Origin: Clostridium sp. OM02-18AC
GTDB taxonomy: Bacteria; Bacillota; Clostridia; Lachnospirales; Lachnospiraceae
DNA length: 64,000 nt
Reading direction: 5' to 3'
Assembly (NCBI RefSeq): GCF_003481825.1
Contig: NZ_QULW01000004.1
Location: forward strand, 1-64,000
Part shown: positions 26,242 through 35,027 of the stretch, piece by piece
How positions within the stretch are numbered: the first letter of the stretch is position 1
How the letters are laid out: every line of letters begins with the position of its first letter
Program-made: the position numbers and the translations under genes
Notes under the pieces: generated by a model
The model's input: only the letters and a program-made list of their open reading frames with translations
Database searches by the model: none
What the model was told of the DNA's origin: nothing

Positions 26242-27141
26242 ATGAAAATCAGTGATATGGATGCCATACTCAAAGTCATCCAGCTAAATGGACTTGCACC
26301 AGCGGCCGATGCGCTATTTCTTACACAGCCTGCACTCAGCCAAATCATCCGGCGGGTAGAATCCGAACTTCATACTACACTTTTTATCCGCCGTCCTGGA
26401 AAATCCTTTGAACTTACAGAAAGCGGAATGCAGTTTGCTGAAACAGCCCAGCAAATATGCGATACCTATCAGGAATATTTGAAGACTCTTGAGCCAAATA
26501 CGTCACCTCTTCGTATTGGAATTTCTTCGCATTACGGGAATCAGATCGTGCGTGCATTTTCTGACTCTGATCCTGATTTTTCAGAAGCCTCCTATGATTT
26601 TGTTGAAATCAATTCCAATAAAGAACGGGAACTCGCCGTACAAAACCATACTCTGGATCTTGCCACACTCCGGCTGCCGACACTCACAAGCGGACTAACC
26701 TGCAAAATTGTGTATCGTGAAAAGCTCGGCATCTGGCTGCGGAAAGGTTCACCCGCAGAAGCACTGGCTCAAACAGTTCCCGGAGAAAAATACCGTGTAC
26801 TTCCAATTTCCGCATTGAATCAGGAACCTATGGCGCTGCCATCAGCCAGCAGCCGCATGCATGCTTGTATTGAACGGATTTTAAAACGTTATCAGATTAC
26901 CCCATCCTCTACCTGTTCTTTTTCCAACATGTCCTATATCATGCTGATGGCTGAACAGGGGAAGTACAATACCATCAGTCGGGCTCCAAAACCAAATCAG
27001 AATGATGAACGTTTTTTTCTCATGACACCATGTGAAGAAACCTATGATCTTGCGATCGTTTATCATCCAAAATCCAAGAGGCTTCGTGATATCGAAAAGG
27101 TGTATCATATGCTTCTTTCATATTACAGTTCCATGACTTGA
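26242..27141 (+). CDS. LysR family regulator, divergent from the SLC13 permease
   Basis: 299 residues from the ATG at 26242, preceded by TTGGAG; a TTG codon five earlier is part of that ribosome site. The amino end is a LysR helix-turn-helix (MDAILKVIQLNGLAPAADAL, FLTQPALSQIIRRVESEL). The effector domain is somewhat short and divergent. It probably controls the permease and esterase genes to its left. The downstream IclR gene starts about 60 bases later on the same strand. Confidence 0.85.
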   Translation: MKISDMDAILKVIQLNGLAPAADALFLTQPALSQIIRRVESELHTTLFIRRPGKSFELTESGMQFAETAQQICDTYQEYLKTLEPNTSPLRIGISSHYGNQIVRAFSDSDPDFSEASYDFVEINSNKERELAVQNHTLDLATLRLPTLTSGLTCKIVYREKLGIWLRKGSPAEALAQTVPGEKYRVLPISALNQEPMALPSASSRMHACIERILKRYQITPSSTCSFSNMSYIMLMAEQGKYNTISRAPKPNQNDERFFLMTPCEETYDLAIVYHPKSKRLRDIEKVYHMLLSYYSSMT

Positions 27142-27200
27142 CTTTCCAACATTTGTGTCCTAATATGAATACACTTATACATTTCAAAGGAGTTAATCCC

Positions 27201-28001
27201 ATGCAAAAAAAAGAATCCAATTCCTCCCAGCAGTCCATCGAACGTGCTTTGAAACTGCTGAACATTATGGCAGATAACCGGACTGCGCTCACCGTCACCG
27301 AGATCAGCCGCCTGCTCAATATATCCAGAAGTACCGCCTATGCCATGTTAAACGTCATGACGGAAATGAACTATCTCTCCCGCGATCCGGAAACCGGAAA
27401 ATATTTTCTGGGTTATCAGGTATTCATTCTCGGTTCGCGTGCCAGAATCCGCTACAGCCACCTGCTCGCCTGCGATACCTTACTGGTCAACATTCTTCCG
27501 CAGATCAGCGTTCCATTTAATACCATCAACATCATGGTGTTGGAACAGGACTATAAAGTACTGCGTTTCATTACCAAATGGCCATCCCTGCTTGCCAGCT
27601 CCAGCAACCAGTTTTCCCAGCAGCGTGTCCATCCCTGCTATTGCACTGCTTCCGGCCGGATTCTTATCTCTGAATTTCCGGAAGAAGAGCAGAGAAAGAT
27701 TCTGGAGTCCCAGAATCTTTATGCGTACACTTCCTCTACCGTTACCGATATAGATCAGTTAACGGACATCTTAAAAAAGATTCCCAAACAAGGTTACACC
27801 GTAGAGGTAGAAGAATACGCAAACTTCGAAATCAATGCCGCTGCCCCGATCCGCGATTACTCTGGTAAAATTGTTGCTGCTGTCAATATCTGCGCATCCA
27901 AGCTTGTTTACCAGAACCGTACCCAGGAATATACCCAGCTTTTACTTGCGCTCAGCCAGGAGATGTCTTCCCTGCTGGGATATCAGGGGCATATGGCTTA
28001 A
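27201..28001 (+). CDS. IclR family transcriptional regulator
   Basis: 266 residues from the ATG at 27201 with AAAGGAG 8 bases upstream. The winged helix is clear (SIERALKLLNIMADNRTALT, EISRLLNISRSTAYAMLNVM) and is followed by the IclR effector domain ending with the usual pattern EINAAAPIRDYSGKIVAAVN. It converges on galactarate dehydratase, 130 bases away, and IclR-type proteins often regulate sugar-acid catabolism. A role in galactarate control is inferred from that. Confidence 0.87.
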   Translation: MQKKESNSSQQSIERALKLLNIMADNRTALTVTEISRLLNISRSTAYAMLNVMTEMNYLSRDPETGKYFLGYQVFILGSRARIRYSHLLACDTLLVNILPQISVPFNTINIMVLEQDYKVLRFITKWPSLLASSSNQFSQQRVHPCYCTASGRILISEFPEEEQRKILESQNLYAYTSSTVTDIDQLTDILKKIPKQGYTVEVEEYANFEINAAAPIRDYSGKIVAAVNICASKLVYQNRTQEYTQLLLALSQEMSSLLGYQGHMA

Positions 28002-28060
28002 AACCGCGGCATATTCTATTATCTAATAAACATCTGCTGTCTCGCAGATACAAAAATGGA

Positions 28061-28092
28061 GCTGGTAAGCTGCCTTTCGGCAGCTTACCAGC
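28061..28092 (-). terminator. Terminator-like hairpin of garD; copy 1 of a dispersed hairpin repeat
   Basis: GCTGGTAAGCTGCC (28061-28074) pairs perfectly with GGCAGCTTACCAGC (28079-28092) around a 4-base loop. On the minus strand it lies about 35 bases past the garD stop and is followed by CCATTTTTG. Almost the same element occurs at 51287-51320, with three stem base pairs changed in a compensated way. Confidence 0.75.
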
Positions 28093-28128
28093 CCCTGTTA
28101 GATTAACACGATTATGATTTTATTTCGA

Positions 28129-29646
28129 TCAGGTTATCGGTGCCGGGTTGAAGATGCACATGTCGTTGTGGAATCCGTACTGATCGCTGTACGGCTGCTT
28201 GATTCCGCTTGCCACATCCAGGATCATGTCAAAGATCTGCTGTCCGACATCTGCGATGGTCTTTTCACCGGTAGCTACGTCACCTGCAGAGATATCGATT
28301 AAGTCGAACCAGTGGTTCTTCAACTCGTTACGGCTGCAGACTTTGATAACCGGGCTGATATCCAGACCATACGGGGTTCCGCGTCCGGTCATGAATACCT
28401 GAAGGCCGATACCACTTGCAACCTGGCTCGGTCCGCAGACAATGTCGCTGGCCGGGGTTGCTGCATAGATCAGACCGTGCTTGGTCGGCTTCTGAGCCGG
28501 GGAAAGTACTTCCACGATCTGGCTGGTACCGCTCTTTGCGATACTTCCCATTGCTTTCTCTACGATGTTTGCAAGTCCGCCTGCCTTATTACCAGGAGTC
28601 GGGTTTGCATCACGGCCTACGCCGCCTTCTGCAAGGTACTTGTCGTACCATTTCATCTCTTCTGCCAGACGGTCACGGGTGTGGGCATCCGGGCAGCGCG
28701 CTGCCAGCATATGTACGCCGTCACGAACCTCGGTAACCTCACTGAACATAACGGTAGCACCGCCGCGAACCAGCATATCTGCTGCGTAGCCGGCACTCGG
28801 GTTCGCAGAGATACCGGAGAATGCGTCGCTTCCGCCGCACTGCATACCGATTAACAGATCGCTCAGCGGCAGTTCTTCACGGGTTCTCTTGTTCAGCTTC
28901 TGCAGTTTCTTCTCTGCCATTTCCAGGATTGCGTTCATCATAGCATCATGACCTGCATAGTCCTGAAGAGTCAGAACGTTCTCCGGGGTGATGTCCTCCG
29001 GCGGAAGTACGCGGTCATAGGTCAGCTTCTCACAGCCAAGGCCTACTACCATGATCTCACCGCCAAAGTTCGGATGACGGATGACATTGGTGATCGCACG
29101 GATCGGGATATAAGCTAACGGTGCATTGATTGCAACACCACAGCCATACGGATGGGTCACTGCTACAACACCATCTACATTCGGATACTTCGGGAGCAGT
29201 TCTTTTTTGATACGCTCTACTGCTACCTTTACTACGCCAGCCGCACACTGAACAGTAGTTACGATACCCAGAAGGTTTCTCGTACCTGCCGGACCCTCGG
29301 CGTTACGGTAACCCATCCAGGTGGTTCTGGTCGGCATCGGAAGTTCCTCCATCGGAACCAGATTGGTGCCGTACTCCATATCGTCTACAGACGGGCTCTG
29401 CGGGAGATCCAGCATATGCTCATTGATCCAGTCGCCTTTCTTGATATCGTTGATTGCATAGCCGAGAACCACACCATAACGGATGATCTCGCCGCCTGCC
29501 GGGATATCGCACAGGGCAATCTTATGAGCCTGCGGAATGTCCTGATTGGTCACAAGACCTTCCATAACTTCTGTTCCAGCCTTCAGATCCTGAACGGCTA
29601 CAACGACGTTATCCTGGTCTTTGATCTTGACATACAAACGTGCCAT
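28129..29646 (-). CDS. garD: Galactarate dehydratase
   Basis: 505 residues from the ATG at 29646 with AAGGAGG; upstream in-frame codons to 29715 lack a start signal. An amino-terminal SAF-type domain (VKIKDQDNVVVAVQDLKAGT, IPQAHKIALCDIPAGGEIIR) precedes the large dehydratase domain. That domain has GYRNAEGPAGTRNLLGIVTT, THPYGCGVAINAP, GMQCGGSDAFSGISANPS and VEVLSPAQKPTKHGLIYAAT, and it ends HNDMCIFNPAPIT. The match to GarD is closer than to altronate dehydratase (the ending and the RGTPYGLDISPVIK stretch). The reaction dehydrates meso-galactarate to 5-keto-4-deoxy-glucarate. Downstream aldolase genes are not nearby. Confidence 0.93.
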   Translation of the reverse strand: MARLYVKIKDQDNVVVAVQDLKAGTEVMEGLVTNQDIPQAHKIALCDIPAGGEIIRYGVVLGYAINDIKKGDWINEHMLDLPQSPSVDDMEYGTNLVPMEELPMPTRTTWMGYRNAEGPAGTRNLLGIVTTVQCAAGVVKVAVERIKKELLPKYPNVDGVVAVTHPYGCGVAINAPLAYIPIRAITNVIRHPNFGGEIMVVGLGCEKLTYDRVLPPEDITPENVLTLQDYAGHDAMMNAILEMAEKKLQKLNKRTREELPLSDLLIGMQCGGSDAFSGISANPSAGYAADMLVRGGATVMFSEVTEVRDGVHMLAARCPDAHTRDRLAEEMKWYDKYLAEGGVGRDANPTPGNKAGGLANIVEKAMGSIAKSGTSQIVEVLSPAQKPTKHGLIYAATPASDIVCGPSQVASGIGLQVFMTGRGTPYGLDISPVIKVCSRNELKNHWFDLIDISAGDVATGEKTIADVGQQIFDMILDVASGIKQPYSDQYGFHNDMCIFNPAPIT

Positions 29647-29782
29647 ACATTTCCTCCTTCTTCGTTTCACACTGCCGCACGGTGCACAATTCGTATTTTC
29701 TGTCATGATTTTCATTCATGATTCCGATTTTTCCATCACGCATCCATGCTTTGCAGCACTTTAACTCCTTGTTGATAATCCC

Positions 29783-29811
29783 ATTATAATGCAGGAAATG
29801 TTATAAGTAAA
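29783..29811 (-). promoter_or_regulatory. Promoter of garD
   Basis: On the minus strand TTTACT (29806-29811), 17 bases, TATAAT (29783-29788), leaving a leader of about 130 bases to the garD start. Confidence 0.6.
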
Positions 29812-29860
29812 ATTAATTCTTTTTTTCAAAAACTTAGTTTTTGTAAGTTTTTGTTTTTCC

Positions 29861-30379
29861 TTATTCGTACAGGTTCAGCACAATTTTTGTGGACTCGTCT
29901 TTCGCTGTTCCGGTCCGTTTATCGACCTCAAATGTCTTCAATGTGCTTCCAATTTCGTCCGGGCGGTCTTCCTCCTGCAGCACGACGGTATATCGGTACT
30001 GGCTGGAACTGTCGACTCTGTAATGCAAAACGACGTCCTCCGAAATTTTCCGGTTAAACCATCCCTGCCTGTTCACTGCATTCTCAACCAGATAACAGAC
30101 TGAAGTCTGATCCAGCGCCGGATGACTGTTCCAGACACCGGTCTCCGGCTCCAGATAATACCAGACGCCGTCAATCTTCTGCCAGCCTGTCGCATGACTT
30201 CCATCGTCCTCTGCGTAGGTCCAGTCCCCGTTTTCAGCCTGCTGCCACTCTGCCGCATAAGCTTTCATCTCGGTTTCCGTACCCACTGCAAAAACAACTG
30301 CACTTCCGATTGCCAGCAAACATGCTCCTGCAAAAATTCCTCTCATGGTCTTTTTCAATTCTTTCTGTTTCAATTTCAT
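29861..30379 (-). CDS. Small exported protein with one choline-binding-type cell-wall repeat
   Basis: 172 residues from the ATG at 30379 (AGAGGG upstream); a longer GTG frame lacks a signal. A basic start followed by a hydrophobic stretch (GIFAGACLLAIGSAVVFAVG) and AYAA looks like a signal peptide. One cell-wall-binding/choline-binding-type repeat follows (GWQKIDGVWYYLEPETGVW). The remainder (LHYRVDSSSQYRYTVVLQEE) is unrecognised. It is probably secreted or surface-attached. It stands alone between garD and the PTS operon. Function unknown. Confidence 0.7.
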   Translation of the reverse strand: MKLKQKELKKTMRGIFAGACLLAIGSAVVFAVGTETEMKAYAAEWQQAENGDWTYAEDDGSHATGWQKIDGVWYYLEPETGVWNSHPALDQTSVCYLVENAVNRQGWFNRKISEDVVLHYRVDSSSQYRYTVVLQEEDRPDEIGSTLKTFEVDKRTGTAKDESTKIVLNLYE

Positions 30380-30602
30380 AATGATCGCCCTCTTCTTTCT
30401 CTCTGTCGTGGCCGCAATGATTTCTGGTTTCAATTCTCTTCTCAATTTCCTTCTCAATTCTGTTTCAGGTGCTGATTTCCATTTCACTTTTTATGATTTC
30501 CCAGGCATCTGACTGGATCTTTCTTCTTTCACTGTACCTGATTCTAACAGACAAATATGACCTTTCTGTGAAAGATCGCTGCATTTTTTATTTTCCGGAA
30601 AG

Positions 30603-30632
30603 AAAAAGAGCCTTCCCCATAAAGAGGAAAGC
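30603..30632 (-). terminator. Terminator of the PTS operon
   Basis: On the minus strand GCTTTCC (from 626-632) pairs with GGAAGGC (610-616) with one G-T pair, followed by TCTTTTTC. It lies about 90 bases after the EIICB stop. A second, longer inverted pair, AAAGATCGCT with AGCGATCTTT, brackets this area. Confidence 0.55.
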
Positions 30633-30721
30633 CCTTTCGCGTATCTATCTTCGGAAAGCGATCTTTTTCAGAAAGCAGTCGTTTCTGGATCGCCATCTTT
30701 TCGGAAACCTGGAGGATCTGC

Positions 30722-32179
30722 TTACTTGCAAAGTTTCTTGAATTCATCTGCCACAAACTGTACCTGGGTTCCAATGATGACCTGAACAGAGGTCTTGCTC
30801 GGACGTATCACACCTGCCACACCGGCAGATTTGATGACTTTTTCATTTACCTTTGTGTAGTCTTTGACTTCCAGGCGGAGTCTGGTAATGCAGTTGTCGA
30901 TGGATGCCACATTCTCCGGACCGCCAACACCTTCCAGAACAATCTTTGCGACTTCCGTGTAGTTGTTGTTGGACAGGGTTACTTTCGCTTCCTCTGTTTC
31001 ATCATCCTCACGTCCCGGAGTCTTTAAATCAAATCTAGTAATTACAAAGCGGAACACAACATAATAGAGAACACCAACCGCCAGACCAACCGGGATCAGC
31101 ATCCACGGATTCTCTGCCAGCGGAGTGAAGGAGCTAAGCACCATATCAACTGCACCGCCTGAGAATGAGAAGCCTGCACGGATCGGAAGTGCAACGGTAA
31201 TGCCGGCAGTGATACCTGCTAACAGCGCATGTACGACGTAAAGGCCAGGAGCCAGAAACATGAAAGAAAACTCGATCGGCTCGGTAACGCCGGTAAAGAA
31301 CGAACAGAATGCTGCAGATGCAAGCAGTCCGTAAACCATTTTCTTTTTGCCCGGCTTTGCAGTCTGGTACATCGCGATACATGCTGCCGGAAGACCAAAC
31401 ATCATGAACGGGAAGAATCCGGTCATGTACATACCCGTCTGTCCGTAAACACCGGTGTTGCCCCAGAAATTACTTAAATCATTGATTCCGGCTACATCAA
31501 ACCAGAATACGGAATTCAATGCATGATGCAGACCGAACGGAATGAGCAGGCGGTTGAGGAATGCATAAATGCCCGCGCCCAGAGCGCCCATGCCAATAAA
31601 GGCCTCACCCATGGTAACCAGTGCACCGTAAACCAGCGGCCATACAAAGAACAGAACCAGCGCTGCAACGATGGAATACAGCGCGGTGAAGATTGCAACG
31701 GCACGCTTGCCGCTGAAGAATGCCAGTGCATCCGGAAGCTTCACGTTTTTGTATTTGTTATAGCAGGTTGCACCGATCAGACCGGATACGATACCAACAA
31801 ACTGGTTCACGATCTTGCCAAACGCCGGCGCTGCCTCATGCCCGGTAATACCAGCCACGGAACCGCTGCTTAAGAGCGTGGTGATCATGTACATGGAAAC
31901 AAGACCTGCCAGACCGGCTGTACCGTCTGCATCATCTGCCATCCCAACTGCCACACCGATGGCAAACAGCCAGGACATGTTGTCGATCAGGGCACCGCCT
32001 GCCTTAATGAGGAACAGACCGATGGAATAGCCAAGGCCACCCGCAGTAAACCCCTGAACTTCACCTGCCATTGCCGCAGGTGCCAGAATGTATCCGATTC
32101 CCATCAGGATACCACATACCGGAAGACATGCTACCGGAAGCATCAAAGCTTTGCCCAGTCTCTGGAAAAACTTCATCAT
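30722..32179 (-). CDS. PTS EIICB component, N-acetylglucosamine/glucose type
   Basis: 485 residues. The EIIC domain (residues ~1-370) has about 8-10 membrane segments with FFQRLGKALMLPVACLPVCG at the start and GLHHALNSVFW and FFTGVTEPIEFSFMF as family marks. The EIIB domain is at the carboxyl end, with the phosphorylated Cys in SIDNCITRLRLEVKD. Sequence resembles the GlcNAc group (NagE) more than PtsG, but EIIA is a separate protein here. It is the last gene of the licT-EIIA-HPr-EIICB operon. It would import and phosphorylate an amino sugar or glucose. Confidence 0.85.
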   Translation of the reverse strand: MMKFFQRLGKALMLPVACLPVCGILMGIGYILAPAAMAGEVQGFTAGGLGYSIGLFLIKAGGALIDNMSWLFAIGVAVGMADDADGTAGLAGLVSMYMITTLLSSGSVAGITGHEAAPAFGKIVNQFVGIVSGLIGATCYNKYKNVKLPDALAFFSGKRAVAIFTALYSIVAALVLFFVWPLVYGALVTMGEAFIGMGALGAGIYAFLNRLLIPFGLHHALNSVFWFDVAGINDLSNFWGNTGVYGQTGMYMTGFFPFMMFGLPAACIAMYQTAKPGKKKMVYGLLASAAFCSFFTGVTEPIEFSFMFLAPGLYVVHALLAGITAGITVALPIRAGFSFSGGAVDMVLSSFTPLAENPWMLIPVGLAVGVLYYVVFRFVITRFDLKTPGREDDETEEAKVTLSNNNYTEVAKIVLEGVGGPENVASIDNCITRLRLEVKDYTKVNEKVIKSAGVAGVIRPSKTSVQVIIGTQVQFVADEFKKLCK

Positions 32180-32298
32180 AATGTAAAACCCCTTTCTTTT
32201 TCGCCTTTCGGCTTTTTTCTTTTTGTATTTGAACCACTCCCCAATGGCTGCAAATCATCTTTTGCTTGCGAAAGCAGACAGCAATCTGCACAGCTGTA

Positions 32299-32550
32299 TC
32301 ACGTGCGCAGAATCTGAGCAATCGTATCAACCGCCGTTTTCGCTTCTTTTCCCTCCGCATGAATTTCAATCACACTGCCGGACGGCGCTTCTAATGCCAT
32401 AAGCTCCAGGATACGGTCTGCACGCGCCGTTTTCTCCCCATAAATAAGCGACAAGTCCGCGTCAAGCCTGGTCGCCGCCGCCATAATGCGTGCACAATTC
32501 CGTACATGAAGTCCCTCCGGATCTTCCACCTGTACCGTTGTGTATTTCAT
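32299..32550 (-). CDS. HPr-like phosphocarrier lacking the regulatory serine
   Basis: 83 residues, normal HPr size. The active-site His is in DPEGLHVRNCARI (equivalent of His15, followed by the usual Arg). The region that normally carries Ser46 (KSIM in gram-positive HPr) reads ADRILELMAL, with no Ser at the aligned place. So it can carry phosphate from EI to EIIA but is unlikely to be a substrate of HPr kinase. It probably is a dedicated HPr for this PTS rather than the general ptsH. Confidence 0.8.
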   Translation of the reverse strand: MKYTTVQVEDPEGLHVRNCARIMAAATRLDADLSLIYGEKTARADRILELMALEAPSGSVIEIHAEGKEAKTAVDTIAQILRT

Positions 32551-32610
32551 ACTAAAACAGTCTTCCTTTCGTTACCCGCATTTGTGCATGGAACATCTGA
32601 TTCTTGCTTT

Positions 32611-33099
32611 TTATAAAGAAATAACCGGATCTCCTGCTTTTACCACCATTCCGGTGCTGCATACCATATCCGGGAAATCCGGCGTATTGCAGACGATCAC
32701 AGGCGTCACCACATCATACCCGGCTGTACGGATCTGTTCCAGGTCTGCCGTGATCAGAAGATCGCCCACCTGTACCCGGTCTCCCTGCTTTACGTGCGTC
32801 TGGAAATACTGACCCTTTAACTGAACCGTATCCAGACCAATATGAACGATCAGTTCTGCACCGTTATCTGCTTTGATGCTGACTGCATGCCCTGTTTCAA
32901 ACAGCACCGTTACCTCACCGGATACCGGTGCACGGAATGCTCCTTCTGACGGAATCAGTGCAACGCCTTTTCCCAGGATTCCCTGTGCAAAAGCAGGATC
33001 CGCTACTTCGCTTAACGGAATCACCTTTCCCGCTGCCGGAGATAACACCTCTGCCTGTTCTTTCTTTCCTCCAAACATCTTTTTTAATGCCTGAAACAT
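32611..33099 (-). CDS. PTS EIIA component, glucose (Crr) family
   Basis: 162 residues from the ATG at 33099 with AGAAGGGGG upstream; the longer open frame runs into licT and is not used. Features of the glucose-type IIA domain: SPAAGKVIPLSEVADPAF, APVSGEVTVLFETGHAVSI and the phosphorylated His in NGAELIVHIGLDTVQLKG. It accepts phosphate from HPr and passes it to EIIB. Order licT-IIA-HPr-IICB on one strand indicates a single transcript. Confidence 0.92.
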   Translation of the reverse strand: MFQALKKMFGGKKEQAEVLSPAAGKVIPLSEVADPAFAQGILGKGVALIPSEGAFRAPVSGEVTVLFETGHAVSIKADNGAELIVHIGLDTVQLKGQYFQTHVKQGDRVQVGDLLITADLEQIRTAGYDVVTPVIVCNTPDFPDMVCSTGMVVKAGDPVISL

Positions 33100-33166
33100 A
33101 ACAAGTCCCCCTTCTTTTTGAAACATGATCCCAGTTTTTTCTGATGAGATCACATGATTCTGTATT

Positions 33167-34024
33167 TCAGATTTTATCTTCGCTGCCGCTAAACCGTATC
33201 CTTCTAATATGAACAGACAAATACGAGATTTCTTCCGCTGACACCCGATGCCCATAGGTCTGCAGGATAAATTCCTGGATTTTTCTGCCGCAGGCATATT
33301 CTTCCGGATACATCTGCCGGATCATGGCATGGAATTCTTCCAGCCCGGTCCCTTCCTCCAGCGACTCTCCACTGTAGATCCGGTGCGCCAGGAAACGCAG
33401 ATGGGTCACCATGCGACCATAGCTTGCTGAGTTCGGGTCCATTTCTATCTGAAAATATTCCTCTACCATCTGCAGTACATCGTGAATAATTTTCGTCATA
33501 TCGATGGTGTCCCGCATCCGGGTGTTATACTCCGCATTTACACTATGAAGCGCAATGGACGCCGCCTCATCAACCGGAAATGAAATTCCCAGTCTGCGCT
33601 CGATCAGGTCAATGGCGAACATGCCAATGACATATTCCTCCCGGTAAAATGTCCGGATCTCGCCCAGCAGCGGATTGGCAAACATCATCTTTTTTTGATA
33701 GCGCTCAATGGCAAAATTGATATGATCTGTCAATGTCAGGTAAATATTATGATTTAATTTTTTGTCCATAACGCCTTTCGCGTACTGGATCACTTCGGCA
33801 GAAATCTGCAGACGCTCCGGCGGCAGCTTCTGTACCAGATTTTTGAACTGATCCATGACGTCTGGATTCTCCAGCCGGAACACTTTCTCAATCTGATCTT
33901 TTGGAATTTCCATACCGGCACGGATCTGAAATCCAATTCCGCGTCCCATCACAACAACTTCTCTGCCATTTTCCAAAGCACTGATCACATTGTTGTTGAT
34001 CACTTTCTCTACTGTCATACCCAT
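33167..34024 (-). CDS. licT: LicT/BglG family transcriptional antiterminator
   Basis: 285 residues if started at the ATG at 34024 (a second ATG two codons on is equally possible; the ribosome site is weak). An RNA-binding CAT domain (VEKVINNNVISALENGREV, GRGIGFQIRAG) is followed by two PRD domains with conserved histidines in LTDHINFAIER, ALHSVNAEY, RFLAHRIYSG and YLSVHIRR. Such proteins bind a RAT hairpin in nascent RNA when the sugar PTS is active and prevent termination. A RAT and overlapping terminator lie immediately upstream, so it controls its own operon. Confidence 0.93.
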   Translation of the reverse strand: MGMTVEKVINNNVISALENGREVVVMGRGIGFQIRAGMEIPKDQIEKVFRLENPDVMDQFKNLVQKLPPERLQISAEVIQYAKGVMDKKLNHNIYLTLTDHINFAIERYQKKMMFANPLLGEIRTFYREEYVIGMFAIDLIERRLGISFPVDEAASIALHSVNAEYNTRMRDTIDMTKIIHDVLQMVEEYFQIEMDPNSASYGRMVTHLRFLAHRIYSGESLEEGTGLEEFHAMIRQMYPEEYACGRKIQEFILQTYGHRVSAEEISYLSVHIRRIRFSGSEDKI

Positions 34025-34114
34025 AACCCCACATAGACCAGTACACGCTCTGCCGTTCACACATGCGCGTCCAGCAACACTCCCTCTCACATTGTCCTGA
34101 TCCATTTAAAATAA

Positions 34115-34176
34115 AAAACCAATTCTGAACAAATATCTGCATCACAAACTATCAAATACTGTTCAAAATTGGTTTT
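34115..34176 (-). terminator. Antitermination-controlled terminator before licT
   Basis: On the minus strand, AAAACCAATTTTGAACA (reverse complement of 34160-34176) pairs with TGTTCAGAATTGGTTTT (34115-34131, opposite sense) and ends in a T run. Its first bases (AAAACC) are shared with the 3' side of the RAT hairpin, so the two structures are mutually exclusive. Confidence 0.9.
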
Positions 34177-34198
34177 GCCTGCTTCCCAGTAACAATCC
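34171..34198 (-). promoter_or_regulatory. Ribonucleic antiterminator (RAT) site
   Basis: The minus strand reads GGATTGTTACTG, a short variable centre (GGAAGC), then AGGCAAAACC. This is the textbook RAT of BglG/SacY/LicT proteins, in the expected overlap with the terminator and just upstream of a licT-type gene. Confidence 0.93.
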
Positions 34199-34229
34199 AA
34201 AATTGTTATATTCAAATCATGTTGTCTTA

Positions 34230-34258
34230 ACTCTACCACATTATCTACAACACGTCAA
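34230..34258 (-). promoter_or_regulatory. Promoter of the licT-PTS operon
   Basis: On the minus strand TTGACG (34253-34258), 17 bases, TAGAGT (34230-34235); transcription would begin about 25 bases before the RAT. Confidence 0.6.
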
Positions 34259-34328
34259 CATGTTTTTGTTTTTTCTTTGTCAATTTTATACAATCGGCAA
34301 AATCTCTGCCTGTGAACAATAACCGCAC

Positions 34329-35027
34329 TCAACCCACGCCGAAATCCGTGATCTCATACAGCACCTCCACAGCCGGATCATCCAGGAGCCACCGGTATTC
34401 CTTCATAAACCATCGCACTAGTTCCTCATCCCGTCGGATCGGAGTAGTATTGTTATTGTAGACATTCACGGTGCCCAGCTTGAAATACCGTTTTAAGTAC
34501 TCGATATCCCGGGCGATCATCTCTTTCGTCTGCCCTTTGATTCCTACCATCAGACAGGGCGAATCGAAGTATCGCGCCACTTCCTCCGGACCGGAAAAAT
34601 CGGCATGCTTGTTCAATACTTTTTCCCGGAAATCGTGATCAAACGTCTCCACGCCGATCTTAAAGACGATCGGCACCGGCATCCGCTTTCGCATCTCATC
34701 CAGCTTATGCCGGTAAATCCAGTGCGCTTCAAAAAACAGCTTCTGGATGTTCTTTTCTTTTATTACCTGTGCAATCCGGTCTAACGTCTGCTCCGGCAGT
34801 TCAAAACAGCTCGCCGAATCAATGACCTCCAGCACACCGAATTCTCCGGTTACCAGATCCAGTACGCGGTGATTCAGCTCCACCATAGACGCTTCATCCC
34901 GGCTGTTGTCTGCGATATAATCGCAAAATGCACACTTTCCCCAGGCGCAGGGAAATCCCTGTAAAAGACAGATTTCTCTCTGGTTCTTATTGGTTATCTT
35001 ACTGTATCGTTCGGTTGGAATTCCCAT
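34329..35027 (-). CDS. queL: Radical SAM enzyme, queuine lyase-like (QueL)
   Basis: 232 residues; AGAGGG precedes the ATG. A radical SAM-like protein with cysteines in GFPCAWGKCAFCDY at residues 27, 32 and 35, spaced C-x4-C-x2-C rather than the common C-x3-C-x2-C. Further matches include FKIGVETFDHDFREKVL and LMVGIKGQTKE. Its operon partners are an ECF S component and a nucleoside hydrolase, downstream of a preQ1 riboswitch. This is the arrangement of C. difficile QueK, QueL and QueT, where QueL regenerates a deazaguanine base (preQ1 precursor of queuosine) from queuine. The assignment rests mainly on that context. The start overlaps the queT end by 29 bases. Confidence 0.8.
   Translation of the reverse strand: MGIPTERYSKITNKNQREICLLQGFPCAWGKCAFCDYIADNSRDEASMVELNHRVLDLVTGEFGVLEVIDSASCFELPEQTLDRIAQVIKEKNIQKLFFEAHWIYRHKLDEMRKRMPVPIVFKIGVETFDHDFREKVLNKHADFSGPEEVARYFDSPCLMVGIKGQTKEMIARDIEYLKRYFKLGTVNVYNNNTTPIRRDEELVRWFMKEYRWLLDDPAVEVLYEITDFGVG

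Noticed and set aside
28129..29646. Altronate dehydratase (UxaA) annotation
   Set aside because: The protein ends HNDMCIFNPAPIT and aligns in my recollection along its length with GarD, which is distinct from UxaA outside the shared domains.
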